From an uncultured Lachnospiraceae bacterium (GTDB lineage Bacteria; Bacillota; Clostridia; Lachnospirales; Lachnospiraceae): DNA of 8,554 nt. Each line of letters starts with the position of its first letter. Position 1 is the first letter of the stretch. Below are positions 5,906 to 8,554 of the stretch, one piece after another. Made by a program: the position numbers and the translations under genes. Location: assembly GCA_905235345.1 (NCBI GenBank), contig CAJOLO010000070.1:1-8554 (forward strand). The letters are read 5' to 3'. The notes under the pieces are model-generated. The model did no database searches, was not told where the DNA came from, and saw only the letters and a program-made list of their open reading frames with translations.

Positions 5906-6168
5906 GCGCGCATGGGTGTGCTCTAACGGGTGCAAGTCCCGAACACACCCAGGTAGTGGGAAGTGTATAGCTGAACAGCAAGGGTGTCTATAAAATAAAG
6001 TCTAATTACTACCTTTGAAGTAGCAGAGTAAATGTGGTGGATACATGGAGGGAAAGAGTGTGCACCTTAAACGTGGAGGTCTGACAGAGGTTACATTAGC
6101 CTGGTAACAACGAACTGTGAGAAGTCAGCCGAGCCCATAGTAGTGAAGAAGTCTCTGTAATGGAGATG
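5902..6168 (+). mobile_element. Truncated 5' part of a group II intron
   Basis: Right behind the terminator T-run the sequence shows the start of a bacterial group II intron RNA. A GCGCGC-rich 5' end is followed by a stem TGGGTGTG/CACACCCA (5913-5920/5944-5951) enclosing TAACGGG-TGCAAGT-CCCG. Next come AGGTAGTGGGAAG and TGAACAGCAAGGGTG, and farther on ACGAACTGTGAGAAGTCAGC with GAGCCCATAGTAGTGAAGAA, which in such introns sits at the end of domain I to III, before the maturase gene. No reverse transcriptase, domain V or domain VI is found anywhere in the window; at about 6168 the sequence changes into a sugar-binding-protein gene. Group IIC introns are known to insert just after terminator hairpins, and the position fits. 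The class and the exact 5' base are not assignable by eye, and recognition rests on remembered motifs. Confidence 0.75.
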
Positions 6169-6169
6169 A

Positions 6170-6592
6170 TTTGGTGCGGTTGCACTTCCAACAATCAATG
6201 TCAATGGTAAAGAGGCTAATCTGAGCAATTTTGCAGATTATAGATGTTTCTCTGTTAAGTCAATTACAGAAGCTCCTCTTGCAGAACAGTTATTTGCTGA
6301 ATGGCTGGCTAATGAAGAGAACCAGTTGATTCGTTATACGGAGTGTGGAGTTTCTCCTGCTATTATGGCATTACAGGATAATCCGACTATAGCAGAAGAT
6401 GAGGCAACATGTGCATTGCTCGCTCAGACAGAGTATGCAACTCCTCAGCCTTCAATTTCTCAGATCAATGAGTATTGGGCACCTGTAGCTGCTTTGGGTG
6501 AAGGTATTATTAACAAGGAGATTACTTCAGATAACATTCAGTCACAGCTTGATGCAGTTGTAGAGGCTATGACATCAAAACTTGCTGAGTAA
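6170..6592 (+). pseudogene. malE: C-terminal fragment of a maltose/maltodextrin-type ABC transporter substrate-binding protein
   Basis: The frame is open from 6170 (a TGA precedes it at 6167-6169) to TAA 6590-6592, giving 140 residues without a start codon of its own at the front. The sequence reads FGAVALPTINVNGKE, then NFADYRCFSVKS, AEWLANEENQLIRYTECGVSP, and YATPQPSISQINEYWAPVAA near the end. These are conserved features of the C-terminal lobe of MalE-like sugar-binding lipoproteins, which deliver maltose or maltodextrins to a MalFG permease. The full family is about 400 residues, so roughly the first two thirds, including signal peptide and lipobox, are missing, replaced by intron sequence. 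No permease genes follow. The coding sequence itself is undamaged, so the truncation is recent or an assembly joint. A first internal ATG at 6326 gives 88 residues but lacks a good ribosome binding site. Confidence 0.85.
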
Positions 6593-6624
6593 AATATTAT
6601 AAGAATTTAATATTAAGCCCAAAT

Positions 6625-6683
6625 ATAGACTGTTTTAAGTACAAGATAGATATTCTGACTTGTCTTAAAGCAGTCTATTTTGT
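6625..6683 (+). terminator. Long hairpin after the malE fragment, probable terminator or attenuator
   Basis: ATAGACTGTTTTAAG with TACAAG (6625-6645) pairs with CTTGTCTTAAAGCAGTCTAT (6659-6678), about 20 pairs with one G-U and one bulge, around a 13-base loop. A short TTTTGT tail follows. In complete mal operons such hairpins often sit between the binding-protein and permease genes; here it may simply have come with the fragment. Confidence 0.6.
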
Positions 6684-6688
6684 ATAAT
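6660..6688 (+). promoter_or_regulatory. Possible promoter for the EcfA fusion gene
   Basis: TTGTCT (6660-6665) and a perfect TATAAT (6683-6688) are 17 bases apart, about 95 bases before the ecfA start. The -35 lies in the right arm of the preceding hairpin. A weaker pair TTGGCA/TGTATA lies farther down near 6697-6726. Confidence 0.45.
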
Positions 6689-6782
6689 AAGAAATGTTGG
6701 CAACTGTTCAGCTATGCTACTGTATAGACAAAGATGTTATTCGGTCAAATAAAGACTATGAAAAACCAAGAGGATAATACCG

Positions 6783-8554
6783 ATGAAATTGATTGATATC
6801 AAAAAATTGACATTTGAATATTTCAGGCGTGATGAAGAGGGAAATGTGGAGGAGATGGTGGAAGCACTTTCAGATGTATCCCTTGAAGTTGAACAAGGTG
6901 ATTTTGTTGCTATATTGGGTCGAAACGGTTCAGGCAAATCTACTCTTGCAAAACAGATCAATGCTTTGTTACTTCCCAGTGAGGGAGAGGTCATAGTTGA
7001 TGGAATGGACACTGAGAACGAGGAGATGCGTCTTGATATTCGTAAATCAGCAGGAATGGTATTCCAGAATCCTGATAATCAGATCGTTGGAAGTGTTGTG
7101 GAGGAGGATGTGGCATTTGGTCCTGAAAATCTAGGATTTTCAACTGAGAAGATATGGAATCAGGTAGATGCAGCCTTGCTCGCCACAGATATGGAGGAAT
7201 ATAGGACAAGCTCACCTAATAAGCTTTCGGGCGGACAGAAACAGCGGGTGGCAATTGCAGGAGTGCTTGCAATGGAGCCCAAATGCATAATATTTGACGA
7301 GGCTACAGCAATGTTAGACCCGAAAAGCAGAGGTCAGATGTTAGATACGGCAGTAAAACTCAACAAGGAAAAAGGTATTACAATAATATGGATAACTCAT
7401 TATATGGATGAGGTGTATGCAGCTGATAAGGTGTTTGTTATGAAAGAAGGACGTATTGCGGGACAGGGAAGACCGGAGCAGATATTCGCTGATGAACAGA
7501 CACTTATGAAATGTGGACTTATGCTTCCAAAACTTTACCAATATATAAGATTTCTTGCAGGACAGGGAATTATAACGGAAAGTGAGGCAGCTAATATAGA
7601 GAACGAAGAACAGTTGATTGATCTTATGTGCCTGAAGTATGGAAAAAAGTATAATGATAGATATAATGAGAACCAAAACGGGAAGTACAGTGAGGATCAT
7701 GGAGAGAAGTGCACTGTGAATCATAATGGAAATTTCACTGAAGATCAAGATGGAAAGTACATTGAGGATAGTGGTAGTAAGAAGAATGTTAATCCGGCAG
7801 AGGGGATTTTGCTTAATAATGTAACATATATATATAACAAAGGATATGCCAATGAACGTATTGCATTGAATAATGTGAATATGCATATAGGAAAGGGCGA
7901 ATTCGTTGCAGTTATCGGGCATACCGGTTCAGGAAAATCAACCCTTATGCAGCACCTCAACGGACTGCTTATTCCGGATAGCGGGAGTGTCTATTATGAC
8001 GGTAAAGACATATCAGACAAGGATTTTCCGATTAAAGAACTGAGACAAAAGGTGGGATTGGTATTTCAGTATCCCGAATATCAACTGTTTGCAGAGACTG
8101 TAGAGCAGGATGTGTGTTTTGGTCCAAGAAATATGGATATTCCGAAGGTTGAAGCGCAACAACGTGCATATAGAGCCATTGAGGCGGTAGGACTTCCTGA
8201 TACAATATATGATGCCTCGCCTCTTACAATGTCAGGAGGACAGAAACGAAGAGTAGCCATTGCAGGTGTGCTTGCCATGGAACCGGAATATATGGTACTT
8301 GATGAACCTACTGCAGGGCTTGATCCTGAGGCTGCTAAGAATCTTCTGGATATGCTTAAGAGACTGCAAATTGAGCAGGGCATAACAATTGTGATAGTAT
8401 CACACAATATGGAGGAAGTGGCGGAATATGCTGAACATGTTATTGCAATCGATAAAGGCGAGATATGTCTTAATGGTGATTTGTGGGATGTGTTCAGACA
8501 TAAGGAGAAACTTGAGAATTTAGGTTTGAAGGTTCCGTTAGGAATTAATATACT
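6783..8554 (+). CDS. Energy-coupling factor transporter ATPase, EcfA1-EcfA2 fusion (partial, runs off the right edge)
   Basis: One frame is open from ATG 6783 (AAGAGGA at 6768-6774, 8 bases away) to the window end, at least 590 residues. ABC domain 1 (about 1-280): Walker A GRNGSGKST 46-54, Q-loop Gln95 in FQNPDNQ, signature LSGGQ 148-152, Walker B FDEAT 171-175, His206. ABC domain 2 (from about 342): Walker A GHTGSGKST 379-387, Gln429 in FQYPEYQLF, MSGGQ 483-487, Walker B with Asp507-Glu508 (LDEPTAGLDPE), His541. QNPDNQ and DEATAMLD are typical of EcfA1, FQYPEYQLF and GQKRRVAIAG of EcfA2. Both sites look catalytically complete. ECF transporters import vitamins and trace metals using the ATPase pair, EcfT and an S-component. 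EcfA1, EcfA2 and EcfT genes usually follow rplQ as separate genes; here a repeat-bearing linker (about 285-341) joins the two ATPases. The C-terminus and any ecfT are outside the window. A lost stop by sequence error is unlikely, as there is no start or ribosome binding site arrangement at the joint. Confidence 0.92.
   Translation, partial: MKLIDIKKLTFEYFRRDEEGNVEEMVEALSDVSLEVEQGDFVAILGRNGSGKSTLAKQINALLLPSEGEVIVDGMDTENEEMRLDIRKSAGMVFQNPDNQIVGSVVEEDVAFGPENLGFSTEKIWNQVDAALLATDMEEYRTSSPNKLSGGQKQRVAIAGVLAMEPKCIIFDEATAMLDPKSRGQMLDTAVKLNKEKGITIIWITHYMDEVYAADKVFVMKEGRIAGQGRPEQIFADEQTLMKCGLMLPKLYQYIRFLAGQGIITESEAANIENEEQLIDLMCLKYGKKYNDRYNENQNGKYSEDHGEKCTVNHNGNFTEDQDGKYIEDSGSKKNVNPAEGILLNNVTYIYNKGYANERIALNNVNMHIGKGEFVAVIGHTGSGKSTLMQHLNGLLIPDSGSVYYDGKDISDKDFPIKELRQKVGLVFQYPEYQLFAETVEQDVCFGPRNMDIPKVEAQQRAYRAIEAVGLPDTIYDASPLTMSGGQKRRVAIAGVLAMEPEYMVLDEPTAGLDPEAAKNLLDMLKRLQIEQGITIVIVSHNMEEVAEYAEHVIAIDKGEICLNGDLWDVFRHKEKLENLGLKVPLGINI
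7647..7775 (+). repeat. Imperfect 24-bp tandem repeats in the EcfA1-EcfA2 linker
   Basis: Four in-frame 24-bp units at 7671, 7695, 7719 and 7743 encode NQNGKYSE, DHGEKCTV, NHNGNFTE and DQDGKYIE. A degenerate unit precedes (7647, KYNDRYNE) and a partial one follows (7767, DSG). The consensus is roughly N/D-x-N/D-G-K-Y-T-E. The segment is hydrophilic and probably a flexible tether between the two ATPase domains. Confidence 0.75.

Noticed and set aside
7671..7766. CRISPR-like array in the 24-bp repeats
   Set aside because: The units abut without spacers and keep the protein frame; they are coding tandem repeats.
7341..7960. Long minus-strand frames opposite the ABC ATPase (193 and 71 codons)
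   Set aside because: Antisense shadows of a highly conserved gene; their hydrophobic content follows from reverse-complemented codons.

Overview
The window is the distal half of a ribosomal-protein (S10-spc-alpha type) cluster from a low-GC Gram-positive bacterium, most likely a Clostridia/Lachnospiraceae relative. Three things suggest this: the gene order (secY, adk, map, infA, rpmJ, rpsM, rpsK, rpsD, rpoA, rplQ, then ECF-transporter ATPases), the zinc-finger (Cys4) adenylate kinase, and strong AAGGAGG-type ribosome binding sites with AT-rich codon use. All genes are on the + strand.

Layout. 1-133 is the last 43 codons of secY. 134-451 is a gap holding a 154-bp imperfect palindrome (167-320) that looks like a small inserted element. 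adk (452-1095) is recognisable end to end but lacks one base near 712, right after DGFP, so it reads in two frames. map (1098-1865), a short stem-loop and infA (1926-2144) follow. Phased A-tracts and a good sigma-A-type promoter lie just after infA and before rpmJ (2259-2372). A 424-bp gap without a convincing gene (2373-2796) contains several nested inverted repeats and a TATAAT box, and may be a leader of the alpha operon. Then come rpsM, rpsK and rpsD, a leader with a long hairpin, rpoA (GTG start), and rplQ with an enlarged middle. A clear intrinsic terminator follows at 5873-5905.

5902-6592 is foreign to this neighbourhood. The first about 265 bases look like the 5' (domain I) part of a group II intron sitting directly behind the rplQ terminator. 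They break off without a reverse-transcriptase gene or domain V/VI, and run straight into the last 140 codons of a maltose-type sugar-binding protein. This is either a genuine deletion/rearrangement scar or an assembly joint.

From 6783 to the right edge one uninterrupted reading frame encodes two complete sets of ABC-ATPase motifs. The first half resembles EcfA1 and the second EcfA2, the two ATPases that are normally separate neighbouring genes behind rplQ. They are joined by a hydrophilic linker built of about four or five imperfect 24-bp (8-residue) tandem repeats. The gene continues beyond the window.

Working together: the ribosomal proteins, IF-1, methionine aminopeptidase, SecY, Adk and RpoA form the conserved translation, secretion and transcription supercluster. 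The EcfA pair would energise uptake of vitamins through interchangeable S-components. The items most worth checking are the fused EcfA1-EcfA2 with its repeat linker, the structured region before rpsM, the palindromic element before adk, and the intron/sugar-binding-protein junction.
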